NCBI GenBank assembly: GCA_903927025.1
Contig: CAIYLG010000004.1
Location: forward strand, 1 to 56,887
Length of the DNA: 56,887 bases
Reading direction: 5' to 3'
Origin: an uncultured Armatimonadota bacterium
GTDB taxonomy: Bacteria; Armatimonadota; Fimbriimonadia; Fimbriimonadales; Fimbriimonadaceae
Below, one piece after another: positions 1 through 7,561 of this stretch. How positions within the stretch are numbered: the stretch's first letter is position 1; every line of letters begins with the position of its first letter. The position numbers were made by a program, and so were the translations under genes. The notes under the pieces are model-generated. The model did no database searches, was not told where the DNA came from, and was given only the letters and a program-made list of their open reading frames with translations.

Positions 1-1218
1 CCCGATCAGCTCATCCGCCTTCAGCCGAGGAACCTCGATATGCAGATCAATCCGATCCATCAGCGGCCCGCTGATTTTCGTCGCATACTTCGCGCACACC
101 GCCGCCGAAGCCACACACTTCTCTTCCGGAAGCCCCTTGAACCCACAAGGGCAGGGGTTCATAGCGCCGATTAAGATACAGGAAGCAGGAAAAGTCATCG
201 TCTGCTGAACCCGCGCTACCGTCACCACACTATCTTCCAAAGGCTGCCGCAGCGCTTCCAAAGTTGGCCTTTCGAACTCAGGCATTTCGTCTAAAAAAAG
301 CACGCCCAAGTGCGCCATCGAAATCTCGCCTGGCTTGGGATTCCGTCCTCCGCCGACGATGCTGGCGTGACTTGCCGAGTGGTGAGGCGCCCGAAATGGC
401 CGCTCCCAAATCAGTCCTTGCCGCCCATCCTTCTCCCCGCTCGCGCTCAGAATCCGGGTGACGGCAATGCTCTCCTCTAGCGAGAGCGGCGGCAAAATTG
501 TGGGCAACCGACGCGCCAACATCGTCTTGCCAGAGCCGGGAGGGCCCGTCATCAGCATGTTGTGCCCGCCCGCCGCCGAGATCTCCAGCGCCCGCACTGC
601 ATGGCGCTGACCCTTCACATCGCTGAAGTCCACCGTGTACTCAGGCACTCGCAACGAAGGGGAATCGTCAAACTTTACGGGCGAAAGCTCATCAGATCCG
701 TTCAAAAGCTCAACTGCCTGGAGCAGGTCCACGACGCCATAAACGTCCACACCCGTCGCCACTGCCGCTTCCTGGGCATTCGCGAGCGGTACGATCAGCC
801 GCTTGAAACCCTTCTCCATCGCCATCAGGGCGACGCTTACCGCACCATCAATCGGACGCAGCGTTCCGTCCAGGCCAACCTCGCCCAGCAAAAGCGTCGA
901 CTCAAGTTCAGAGAGAGCCACCTGCTTGTTGGCGGCGATGATGGCAATCGCCATCGGCAGATCGAGCCAAGGTCCTTCCTTCCGAATATCCCCCGGTGCC
1001 AGGTTGCACATGATCTTCCGATTCGGAAAATCCAGCCCCGAGTTTTTGATCGCGGTCCGAACCCGTTCCTTGCTCTCCTTCACCGCCGCGTCGGGAAGAC
1101 CCACCAGCATGAAGTACCGGTCCCCATCCCCCTGGATGTATCCCTGCAGGTCCACCTCAACCACAATAGGAACCGCGTCGATCCCCACAAGCGTAGCGGA
1201 GAAGCTCTGGGCAATCAC
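1..1218 (-). CDS. comM: ComM/YifB family Mg-chelatase-like AAA+ ATPase (3' end cut by window edge)
   Basis: 406 codons are visible before the gene runs off the left edge. The family is a hexameric AAA+ helicase (ComM) that helps branch migration of incoming DNA during natural transformation. The N-terminal Lon-S5-like domain (about residues 1-175) is followed by the Mg-chelatase AAA+ core: Walker A GPPGSGKT at 225-232, RAPHHSAS at about 276-283, Walker B LFLDEMPEF at 307-315, and the family cysteine motif NPCPCGF at 354-360. A GTG at 1218 is the only start codon after an in-frame stop, and it gives the usual beginning with LVGIDA near residue 10. The gene is isolated from the vapBC pair behind it. 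Decayed copies of its 5' end lie at about 1905-2087 and 14280-14345. Family assignment is very secure; a role in competence is by family. Confidence 0.95.
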   Translation of the reverse strand, partial: MIAQSFSATLVGIDAVPIVVEVDLQGYIQGDGDRYFMLVGLPDAAVKESKERVRTAIKNSGLDFPNRKIMCNLAPGDIRKEGPWLDLPMAIAIIAANKQVALSELESTLLLGEVGLDGTLRPIDGAVSVALMAMEKGFKRLIVPLANAQEAAVATGVDVYGVVDLLQAVELLNGSDELSPVKFDDSPSLRVPEYTVDFSDVKGQRHAVRALEISAAGGHNMLMTGPPGSGKTMLARRLPTILPPLSLEESIAVTRILSASGEKDGRQGLIWERPFRAPHHSASHASIVGGGRNPKPGEISMAHLGVLFLDEMPEFERPTLEALRQPLEDSVVTVARVQQTMTFPASCILIGAMNPCPCGFKGLPEEKCVASAAVCAKYATKISGPLMDRIDLHIEVPRLKADELIG

Positions 1219-1276
1219 CCAAAAAGCATAGTCGAATTGCCAGGCACCGCGCTAGGGCGTTGAGGGCGAGACTGAT

Positions 1277-1642
1277 TTAGGCAAGTCCCAATTCTTTCGC
1301 GATTCCGTCCAACCGCACATCGGCCGTTAAGAGCCCGACCCCATCCTTCAGAGCCGAAGCAAGAAGGTGAACGTCCATCCAGCCGATGCCTCGTCCATGG
1401 AGTTGATGCCGCCGCACCAGCGAGACTGCTTCAGAATGCGAACAGGACGCCGACCAAGTAAGTAGGGGATACCGGCTAAGAAGGGGCAGCCGACCACCTG
1501 GGTCGCCAATCAGCAGTTCGCCGTAGACCATTTCGTGACCTCGGACGGCATCTAGAGAAAGCAAGCGATCTACTTCTGAAAAATATGGCTCGCGCTTTTG
1601 CAGAAACCGAATCCAGGCACTGGTGTCGATCAGGACGGGCAC
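1277..1642 (-). CDS. vapC: VapC-type PIN-domain toxin ribonuclease
   Basis: A 121-residue PIN-domain protein of typical VapC length. The four acidic metal-binding positions are visible: D6 in LIDTSAW, E42 in YGELLIG, D90 in GWMDVHLL and D108 in LLTADVR. VapC toxins are Mg-dependent endoribonucleases that cleave tRNA or rRNA when freed from their antitoxin. The gene starts with GTG and overlaps the end of the upstream antitoxin gene by 13 bases, the usual coupled arrangement. The N-terminal motif is of the subgroup often paired with a ribbon-helix-helix VapB. All catalytic residues are present, so it is probably active. Confidence 0.92.
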   Translation of the reverse strand: MPVLIDTSAWIRFLQKREPYFSEVDRLLSLDAVRGHEMVYGELLIGDPGGRLPLLSRYPLLTWSASCSHSEAVSLVRRHQLHGRGIGWMDVHLLASALKDGVGLLTADVRLDGIAKELGLA

Positions 1643-1851
1643 TCGTCACCACTGCTGAACTCGGGCGGTCTGCGGCGTGGCGTATCCATCGCGCCCTGCT
1701 CCGAGCCGCCCAGGCTGCGAATTTCCTGAGACGCGATGTGAGTTACGAGTTGGCGCAATCCCAGATGAATCGCTTCGGTATCCGTCCGCGCATGGCTCAT
1801 TTCGCGTGCTTGTGCTAACAGGTCCGCGTCAACGTTCAGAGTCTTCCTCAT
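1630..1851 (-). CDS. vapB: VapB-type ribbon-helix-helix antitoxin
   Basis: A 73-residue protein whose start, RKTLNVDADLLAQA, matches the short beta-strand and first helix of Arc/MetJ-type VapB antitoxins. The following TDTEAIHLGLRQLV is the second helix. The C-terminal third is Arg/Pro/acid rich and should wrap the toxin. It is the first gene of the pair and overlaps vapC. The AT-rich leader holds several ATGCAT or CATATG palindromes between about 1849 and 1879, where such antitoxins normally bind to autorepress. That operator role is inferred. Confidence 0.85.
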   Translation of the reverse strand: MRKTLNVDADLLAQAREMSHARTDTEAIHLGLRQLVTHIASQEIRSLGGSEQGAMDTPRRRPPEFSSGDECPS

Positions 1852-1904
1852 GCATATGATTATGCCGAATGAGATGCATCAGGACGTGCAAGGCTACCCG
1901 CTTT

Positions 1905-2087
1905 TGTCGCGAGTGGAAGCCTCAAGAGCTATTCTTGATCGCGGTCCGATCCCGCTCTATCCTCTCGTTCATTGTCGCGCCACGCAAACCCACAAGCATC
2001 AAGTACCTGTCTCAATCCCCCTGGATGTATCCCTGCTGGTCTACCTCAATCACAATCAGAACCCCATCGATCCCCACAAGCTCCGCG
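1905..2087 (-). pseudogene. Decayed second copy of the 5' end of comM
   Basis: Read on the minus strand this stretch repeats the comM start with no indel over the first part. LVGIDGVLIVIEVDQQGYI parallels LVGIDAVPIVVEVDLQGYI of comM residues 10-28, and DNA identity is clearly high (shared blocks such as CCCCTGGATGTATCCCTG). A G-to-T change makes an in-frame TGA right after the IQGD motif. Beyond it the reading continues as RYLMLVGL, then MNERIERDR and TAIKN, parallel to comM residues 34-59. The copy fades near 1905. No intact ATPase follows, so this is a dead 5' fragment. Together with 1219-1276 and vapBC it fills the space between comM and the SDR gene. Confidence 0.8.
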
Positions 2088-2290
2088 TTTTGCACCAACC
2101 GAATGAGCTTGAGCCTATGATCGGATCCAAGCCGCCTCGCATCACTCCTTTCCACCTTGTCTTTAACGCGCATGCGCACTGAATCCCATGTGGAAACCTT
2201 CCTAATGACCTGTAGCCAGGCAGCCTTGCCCACCACGGGAGGCTCTTCCATTTTGCGCCCGCTCGTAATTCTTGTTTACAGGGGTCTCGC
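2088..2290. other. Intergenic stretch without a recognisable gene
   Basis: This links the comM fragment to the end of the SDR gene. An open frame on the minus strand runs from about 2251 into the comM fragment, but its sequence (rich in Arg, Lys and Val) resembles no family I recognise. It is best seen as fused debris. Confidence 0.4.
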
Positions 2291-3037
2291 TTATAGTTGA
2301 GTCCATCCTCCATCCACGGGAATCTCCGCACCTGTTGTGTAAGTGGCATCAAAGGCTAGAAAGGCCACGGCTTTGGCAATTTCTTCAGACTGCCCGATAC
2401 GCTTCATCGGCACGACTTCCTTCACTGTCTCGTACACCTGGTTTGCCGCCTCTTTCGGCATCCCCATCTTCCCAAGTATCGGCGTTTCAATGGGGCCCGG
2501 GCTAACCGCATTGACACGTATACCACGGGGCATCAACTCGGCAGCAAGGCTCCGAGTCATAGCGCGAAGGGCAGCTTTGGCGGCGCCATAGGCGCTGTTG
2601 CCTGGCATTCCCTTCACGTTGGCGATCGAGGTTGTAAAGACCACGGAACTTCCTTCCGGCATGAGTGGAGCAAGCTTCTGCACGATGAAATACGGCCCTT
2701 TGGCGTTCAGGTCGAGCATCGCATCGTAAACTTCCTCAGTCATCGCCTCAAAGGGGATGCGCCGGCTTATCCCCGCGTTTGAGAACAAAACATCAAGCTT
2801 GCCGAACGTTTCCTTGACCTTCTCAGCTAAGGCATCCATGTCGGAGAGCGAGGTCGCATCGCTATACATTGCGATTGCGTTTTCACCGAGTTCAGCCTGA
2901 GCCGCCTCGATCGTTGCCGGGGTGCGTCCGGTTAGGATCACCCGTGCGCCTTCCCCAACGAATAGCTTGGCCGTCGCGAGGCCGATGCCTGTCGTTCCCC
3001 CGGTGATGAGTACCGTTTTGCCTTTGTATCTGTCCAT
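2291..3037 (-). CDS. SDR family NAD(P)-dependent oxidoreductase
   Basis: A 248-residue classical short-chain dehydrogenase/reductase. It has the cofactor-binding GGTTGIG at 13-19, NAG at 87-89, the catalytic Ser137 in TTSIAN, and the Tyr150-Lys154 pair in SAYGAAK. The C-terminus PVDGGWTQL is typical of FabG-like and glucose-dehydrogenase-like members. Such enzymes oxidise alcohols or reduce ketones; the substrate cannot be read. AAGGAG sits 11 bases before the ATG. It is divergent from a TetR regulator and shares with it a 100-bp promoter region with two copies of an operator-like box, so it is probably repressed by that protein. TetR-SDR pairs of this kind are often induced by electrophiles or xenobiotics (inference). 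Confidence 0.93.
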   Translation of the reverse strand: MDRYKGKTVLITGGTTGIGLATAKLFVGEGARVILTGRTPATIEAAQAELGENAIAMYSDATSLSDMDALAEKVKETFGKLDVLFSNAGISRRIPFEAMTEEVYDAMLDLNAKGPYFIVQKLAPLMPEGSSVVFTTSIANVKGMPGNSAYGAAKAALRAMTRSLAAELMPRGIRVNAVSPGPIETPILGKMGMPKEAANQVYETVKEVVPMKRIGQSEEIAKAVAFLAFDATYTTGAEIPVDGGWTQL

Positions 3038-3077
3038 TTGAATCTGCTCCTTCTGAGTTCCAGGTCAGTCCTATCGG

Positions 3078-3106
3078 TTGTCGAATTTAGAACTGGATGG
3101 TATGAT
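3078..3106 (+). promoter_or_regulatory. Putative promoter of the TetR gene
   Basis: TTGTCG (3078-3083), 17 bases, then TATGAT (3101-3106), reading toward the TetR gene. The first operator-like box (3083-3101) fills the spacer, so a bound repressor would block RNA polymerase. On the other strand TTGTCT (3113-3108), a 17-base gap and CTAAAT form a weaker candidate for the SDR gene. Confidence 0.5.
3083..3101 (+). promoter_or_regulatory. TetR operator-like box 1
   Basis: GAATTTAGAACTGGATGGT. It is matched 50 bases downstream at 16 or 17 of 19 positions and, in inverse orientation, twice upstream of the second SDR gene. It lies between the -35 and -10 of the TetR gene. Binding by the neighbouring TetR protein is inferred. 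Confidence 0.6.
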
Positions 3107-3132
3107 AAGACAAAGATGACGGCCAAGTCAAG

Positions 3133-3151
3133 GAATTTTGAACTGTATGGT
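3133..3151 (+). promoter_or_regulatory. TetR operator-like box 2, overlapping the tetR start codon
   Basis: GAATTTTGAACTGTATGGT. This box covers the ATG of the TetR gene at 3147. The core AACTG-nn-TG-n-TT is shared by all four copies in the region. Confidence 0.6.
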
Positions 3152-3752
3152 TAATAATATTAAGAGGTCCAGAGGCAGGCCTAGAAAGTTCGATGAAGAT
3201 GAGGCGATCCGAATGGCCACAAACGTTTTTTGGGCCAAAGGCTTCGATGGGGCGACAATTGACGACCTCGTGGAAGGGATGGGCGTCGGACGGCCAAGCC
3301 TTTACGCCATCTTTGGGGATAAATCCACGCTGTTCGTGCGATGCCTGGAGGCTTATCGCGAAGACCTCGGGAAGCAAGCCGCCCAAGCCTTGTTCGGTCC
3401 GACTCACGTTCGTGAAGCGATTCGAGCTCTCCTTCGGTTCTCAGTTGAAACCGCCACGGATCCTGGTTCACCGCTCGGCTGTCTCATGGTCTGCGTCGCT
3501 CCGCTTGTGGATGATGACAACGTCCGGCGATTCCTTATCACCTCGAACGAGGAAACCACCAAGGCCATAGCTATGCGCCTGAACCAAGGAATTGAGGCGA
3601 AGGAACTTCAGGCTGATTTCCCAAGCGAGGAACGTTCTCGGATGCTCGCGGACATGTCTCGTGGCCTTAGGGTCAGAGCAAGAATTGGAGTCCCAAGGCA
3701 GGAACTCCTAGAAGATGCGGACAGGGCGGCGGAACTGTTCCTTCACGGATAA
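3147..3752 (+). CDS. TetR/AcrR family transcriptional repressor
   Basis: A 201-residue repressor with an N-terminal three-helix DNA-binding domain. RGRPRKFDEDEAI leads to the helix-turn-helix TIDDLVEGMGVGRPSLYAIF (about residues 36-55) and then the usual DKSTLF. The C-terminal ligand-binding domain (residues about 75-195) resembles the TetR_C family seen in regulators next to oxidoreductases. The ATG at 3147 is preferred over a TTG at 3138. It is divergent from one SDR gene and upstream of another, both with the same box in their promoters, so it likely controls itself and both enzymes. The inducer is unknown. Confidence 0.93.
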   Translation: MVNNIKRSRGRPRKFDEDEAIRMATNVFWAKGFDGATIDDLVEGMGVGRPSLYAIFGDKSTLFVRCLEAYREDLGKQAAQALFGPTHVREAIRALLRFSVETATDPGSPLGCLMVCVAPLVDDDNVRRFLITSNEETTKAIAMRLNQGIEAKELQADFPSEERSRMLADMSRGLRVRARIGVPRQELLEDADRAAELFLHG

Positions 3753-3855
3753 GAGCAACGCCCTATTCGATACATATCCTCCATGCTGCGGCGTTGCAAC
3801 CCGTCCTTCTCGGTCGAAGATGGACGCGGCCCCTGCAGTCCAGTTAATATTGAAA

Positions 3856-3872
3856 CATTCAGTTCAAAAATC
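3856..3872 (-). promoter_or_regulatory. TetR operator-like box 3 (upstream of second SDR)
   Basis: On the minus strand this reads GATTTTTGAACTGAATG, matching boxes 1 and 2 in its core. It sits just upstream of, and touching, the -35 element at 3874. Confidence 0.55.
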
Positions 3873-3873
3873 C

Positions 3874-3903
3874 TTTACACTGGCCGTCACTCGAATATAT
3901 AAT
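3874..3903 (+). promoter_or_regulatory. Strong sigma-70-like promoter for the second SDR
   Basis: TTTACA (3874-3879), 18 bases, then a perfect TATAAT (3898-3903), 74 bases before the ATG at 3977. It is bracketed by operator-like boxes 3 and 4, whose cores are 48 bases apart. Confidence 0.65.
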
Positions 3904-3904
3904 C

Positions 3905-3920
3905 AAACAGTTCGAAATTG
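3905..3920 (-). promoter_or_regulatory. TetR operator-like box 4
   Basis: On the minus strand this reads CAATTTCGAACTGTTT. It lies directly downstream of the TATAAT, where a bound repressor would cover the transcription start. Confidence 0.55.
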
Positions 3921-3976
3921 GCATGTGGCCCATTGGGCCTCACAGCTCGAATTTCACCCTTCACTAAGGAACACGC

Positions 3977-4936
3977 ATGAAACATTCGATCGCCCTCGTC
4001 ACTGGTTCCACATCCGGGCTCGGTTATGCCGCAGCCCTCCTTCTTGCGAAAGAGGGCTGCGGCGAGATCATCGTCACCGGACGCAGTCTGGCCAGGGTTC
4101 AGCAAACGGTCGCTGAACTGGGCGCCGAGACCAAGAATCAGGTCTTCACGCCGTTGGAGCTGGACCTGGACTCATCGTCCAGCGTTCAGTCCGCAGTCGC
4201 CGAACTCGTCAAGCGAGGAAAGCCGATCGATTTCCTTCTGCTCAATGCAGGGCTGGTTCCATTCAAGAAGCGCGCACTCACTGCTTCGGGCATTGAGGCG
4301 TCTCAGGGCCCTCTAATCGGCCACCATCAACTGACTGTCGGGTTACTCAGCGCCAACCTGCTGAGCCCGAACGCGCGGATTGTTATCGCCGGCGCGGAAC
4401 CTGCCCGAGGGGGCGTCCCCATGTTCAAGTACACCGACTTGCCAGCCTTCGCGGCCAAGTACTTTCAGGGTGACCGAACCGTCGCTGTTGAAGCCCTGAT
4501 ACACAACGGGCCGAACGTGAAGTACGTAGCCAACACTGCGTATGCCGACGCGAAGCTCATCGTCGCTTGGTGGGTCGCGGCGCTTGCGCGCCGGCTACCC
4601 TCCGGCATGGCCGTGTACGCTGTCTCGCCCGGTGGAGCGACTGACACCAAGGTGGTGCGAAGCGCTGGCTGGGCGCTGAAGCATATATTTATCCCAGTCG
4701 TGAACCTCATTCCCGGCATGAATCAGACGCCGGAGACCGCGGCCAGTCGCTACCTTCAGGCATCGGAATTTGGCACCGACGCCTCAGGGCAATTCTTCGC
4801 CTCGGCTAAAGGTAAGTTCTCAGGCCCAATTGAGGTGCAGCTTCAGCCACACCTCTACGATCGCGCCAGCCAGGAAGCTGCGTGGAAAGCCGTCGTCAAA
4901 GTCTCTGGCGTCGACTTTCCTACTCAGCACCCCTGA
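3977..4936 (+). CDS. SDR family oxidoreductase (divergent catalytic serine region)
   Basis: A 319-residue Rossmann-fold protein with cofactor motif TGSTSGLG (9-16), LNAG at about 89-92 and the Tyr189-Lys193 pair in NTAYADAK. The length and the long segment before the active-site Tyr resemble the retinol-dehydrogenase or protochlorophyllide-reductase-like SDR branch. Where a catalytic Ser is expected (after the RIVIAG strand) the sequence reads AGAEPARGG, with no Ser, so either the chemistry is altered or another residue serves. A near-consensus promoter with two flanking operator-like boxes precedes it, linking it to the TetR protein upstream. Substrate unknown. Confidence 0.85.
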   Translation: MKHSIALVTGSTSGLGYAAALLLAKEGCGEIIVTGRSLARVQQTVAELGAETKNQVFTPLELDLDSSSSVQSAVAELVKRGKPIDFLLLNAGLVPFKKRALTASGIEASQGPLIGHHQLTVGLLSANLLSPNARIVIAGAEPARGGVPMFKYTDLPAFAAKYFQGDRTVAVEALIHNGPNVKYVANTAYADAKLIVAWWVAALARRLPSGMAVYAVSPGGATDTKVVRSAGWALKHIFIPVVNLIPGMNQTPETAASRYLQASEFGTDASGQFFASAKGKFSGPIEVQLQPHLYDRASQEAAWKAVVKVSGVDFPTQHP

Positions 4937-5024
4937 GGAAGGTGTCCACCGAGAATTGTAACGACTGGAGATTCTTACGAGATCTCCCACGATCTCTTGG
5001 CTGCAGCTGGACTGCCACCACGCC

Positions 5025-5810
5025 TCACCCAAGTCGCGTACACCGAAACCCCTCGGCAAACTGGACGCCAATCGCCTTCCCATCTGCTTCGGCTCTGCTC
5101 CGAATAATCGACATGACCATCGAACTCGGCTCGCCGGTGAATTGACTCTTGTGGATCTTGAGCAATTCCGCCTTTCTTGGCCACACCTTGGAGATGTCCA
5201 CGAAGTAGTTCGCGGCGTGGGTGCTGTAGCGCATCACCCACTTCACACTCGGGCAGGATGTGAGGGCCGCTTCCGTCGCTTCTCCAGATCGAAGGTGGTC
5301 GCTGTGCTGAAGCCGCGGCGGATACGGAGGATCGAAGCACAACACATATTCCGGTTGGAACGCTTCAAGCTCGTGGCGAATAGCCTCGATGACTTTGGCA
5401 TCTGACTTTAGCCGGCCATCCGGTTCGTGCAGAAAGACGACCTCTGCACTGTATTCCGCTGCCGCTTCAATCTGTTCCAACTGTCGCACCCGTCGATTTT
5501 CGGCGGCGTCGGTCATAAACCGCGGGTAGTAACCCTTGTCGCCATCCGTGCACATCACGATCAGGATCTTTGCCCCAGCTCGACTGAGCTCAGTCAACGT
5601 CCCCCCGAGGTAGAACTCAGGGTCATCAGGATGGGCGGCGACGACGGCAACTCGTATACCCGGGGAAAAGAGATGCTCTGAATCCGGATCAACCGGAGGA
5701 TGAGGATCGGGTGTCGATTTCGGAAAGAAATCGATCCTCTGCGGTTGGTAGAAGTAGAGTCCCACCAGCCCAAGCGCACCCGCCGCGAAAACCCACGCGC
5801 CGAGTTTCAA
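5025..5810 (-). CDS. PIG-L/LmbE family deacetylase, membrane-anchored
   Basis: A zinc-dependent N-acetylglucosaminyl-type deacetylase. The signature AHPDDPEFYLGG holds the first His and Asp ligands, and HSDHLRSG supplies the later His ligand. A hydrophobic N-terminus (KLGAWVFAAGALGLVGLYFY) looks like an uncleaved signal anchor, placing the catalytic domain outside the inner membrane. I chose a TTG at 5810 because GGAGTGAGCTT precedes it with good spacing; the frame stays open to a TTG at 5876 and a GTG at 5828 is possible. The family acts on acetylated amino sugars, mycothiol or bacillithiol precursors, or antibiotics; the substrate here is unknown. It stands alone, convergent with the upstream SDR. 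Confidence 0.85.
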   Translation of the reverse strand: MKLGAWVFAAGALGLVGLYFYQPQRIDFFPKSTPDPHPPVDPDSEHLFSPGIRVAVVAAHPDDPEFYLGGTLTELSRAGAKILIVMCTDGDKGYYPRFMTDAAENRRVRQLEQIEAAAEYSAEVVFLHEPDGRLKSDAKVIEAIRHELEAFQPEYVLCFDPPYPPRLQHSDHLRSGEATEAALTSCPSVKWVMRYSTHAANYFVDISKVWPRKAELLKIHKSQFTGEPSSMVMSIIRSRAEADGKAIGVQFAEGFRCTRLG

Positions 5811-6040
5811 AAGCTCACTCCAATCCACAAGCTCCAGTACGAGTGAATCCTCGCAGTCATTTCCCCGAGCGAGCAACCAGGAGTCACCTTCGGCATCACT
5901 CGAAGCTCTCCTTCACCGTAGCATCGATCCCCAAAAGGAGGCCATTTTTACAATATAATTCTAACTAGCCTAAACTTGCTAATCACCTACCGATGGGGTG
6001 GCGATGCGCGTTCTGCCTGCTCAGACCCTGGTCAGGGAGG

Positions 6041-7561
6041 TTAGAAGTCATCGGGTTGCCACTTCTCAGCACCTTTCGTCTCCGAAACGTCTCCAACGAG
6101 GCCTTCCAGCAGCTCGGCCAATTCTGCGGCTCCTTCTTTGAAGCACCACTCAGCTCTTCGCGGGCACTGTGTCGCAACTTCGGCATAGACCTCCTCCATA
6201 AGGCGAACGGCAAGGCGATCAGGGTTGGATCCCCCGGCTTGACACCTTACGACGGCAAGGAAGATGGCATGGGCGGTGCGTGTTCCAAGATCAAATTCCA
6301 GCCTCAGGACTTCCGGTCGGGAAAGAGATTGCCTGAGCGGTGATCTTGGCGACACAGGTTCCGTGAACGGCTTCAGGTGCTCCCAAAGATCAGCGGCATT
6401 AAGCGAACCAACCAGCAACTCCTTAACTTCGTCGGATTTCACTGCCGTCCAAGCTCCCAGGTAGGCAGTCATCGCCTCTGTGGGCCCCTCAAAAATCCGG
6501 ATAACTCGTGCGTCGCGGTAGATGCGAGCCATTCCGTTGGGCTCGGTGTAACCACGAGCACCCAGAAGTTGCAGACAGGTGTCGAGCGTCATCCAGCTTT
6601 GTTCCGGTCCGACGATCTTTGAAGCCAGACAAACAAGCATCGACGGCTCATCATCCCGATCAAAAATGTCAAAGCAATACTCAAGGAAAAGGTGAACGCT
6701 TTGGGTCCGAGCTGACTCCTTTGAGATTCGGTCCGAAACCACCGGGTTTTCCGCCATGAGACCTCCGGCGATCTTCCTTTCCGAAACATACTGCCGGGCG
6801 AGTTGAAGGGCTCGAAGTGCGGCCGCATTGGCGAAGAGCGTCATCGCGATTCGCCCTGTCATCATCCCCGTCTGAGCAACTTCCATGCCTTGCCCCGGAA
6901 GGCCAAGCACGTATTCCGGCCCAAGGGAAACATCCTCGAAGTTCAGCTGATTCTGGACGACGGAGCGCAAGCCCATCGTCACCGACTCAGGTCCTTGAGA
7001 GACTCCAGATAGATCAAGCGGCACGGCAAAGCCAGTGATGCCCAGCCGTCGTCCGCCCTCATCGAATCCTTGGGCAAAAACGGCGGAGATACCCGACCAT
7101 GCGGCGAGCCCGCACCAAGCCTTGTGCCCATTAAGCAGCCATGTGCCATCGGCCAGCCGGTGGGCGACAGTCGTCATTCGACGGGGATCAGAACCCGCTT
7201 CCAATTCGGTAAGGGCAAACGCAGCAAGCAGTCGTCCCGAGGCAATGTCTGCCTTCCAGCGATCGCGAACCTCCGGTTGTAGGTGGGCGAGCAACACCTT
7301 TCCGCCAAGGAAATTGTGCATTCCGATGGCATTGCCCAGTGAAACGTCAATGATTGAAATCTGGTGGAGAACACGCAGCGCGTCTCCTGCCTTCAGTCCA
7401 CAGCCGCCATCTTGCTCTGGCGCCGTCAGTCCCAGAAGGCCACGACGTCCAAAATCCAGAAAGACGTTCGGGGGGAGGCATCGATGCTCATCGGCAAGGA
7501 GGGAGTTGAGACGCCGTCTCGCATAGTGTCGAGCCCATTCGATACAGGCTTCGGCCGTCAA
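6041..7561 (-). CDS. Acyl-CoA dehydrogenase family protein, last gene of the lipid operon
   Basis: A flavoprotein of the acyl-CoA dehydrogenase fold, about 506 residues. It has an N-terminal helical domain, a middle strand domain with ALTELEAGSD and WLLNGHKAWCG, and a C-terminal helical domain with LQLLGARGYTE and RIFEGPTEAMTAYLG; the last matches the FAD-binding/active-site IYEGTxEI region. The frame is open to 7675, but a TTG at 7561 overlaps the stop of the ketosynthase gene (ATTGA) and has GGAG at the right distance. Translational coupling is therefore likely. Within this operon it may act on an acyl-ACP or acyl-CoA bound chain to introduce or remove a double bond; that substrate is inferred. 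The extra 80 or so C-terminal residues beyond the usual end are unassigned. Confidence 0.85.
   Translation of the reverse strand: MTAEACIEWARHYARRRLNSLLADEHRCLPPNVFLDFGRRGLLGLTAPEQDGGCGLKAGDALRVLHQISIIDVSLGNAIGMHNFLGGKVLLAHLQPEVRDRWKADIASGRLLAAFALTELEAGSDPRRMTTVAHRLADGTWLLNGHKAWCGLAAWSGISAVFAQGFDEGGRRLGITGFAVPLDLSGVSQGPESVTMGLRSVVQNQLNFEDVSLGPEYVLGLPGQGMEVAQTGMMTGRIAMTLFANAAALRALQLARQYVSERKIAGGLMAENPVVSDRISKESARTQSVHLFLEYCFDIFDRDDEPSMLVCLASKIVGPEQSWMTLDTCLQLLGARGYTEPNGMARIYRDARVIRIFEGPTEAMTAYLGAWTAVKSDEVKELLVGSLNAADLWEHLKPFTEPVSPRSPLRQSLSRPEVLRLEFDLGTRTAHAIFLAVVRCQAGGSNPDRLAVRLMEEVYAEVATQCPRRAEWCFKEGAAELAELLEGLVGDVSETKGAEKWQPDDF

Noticed and set aside
562-1263. A 233-codon plus-strand open frame across comM
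   Set aside because: It is the reverse-strand shadow of the highly conserved comM coding region, with no ribosome-binding site or family motif.
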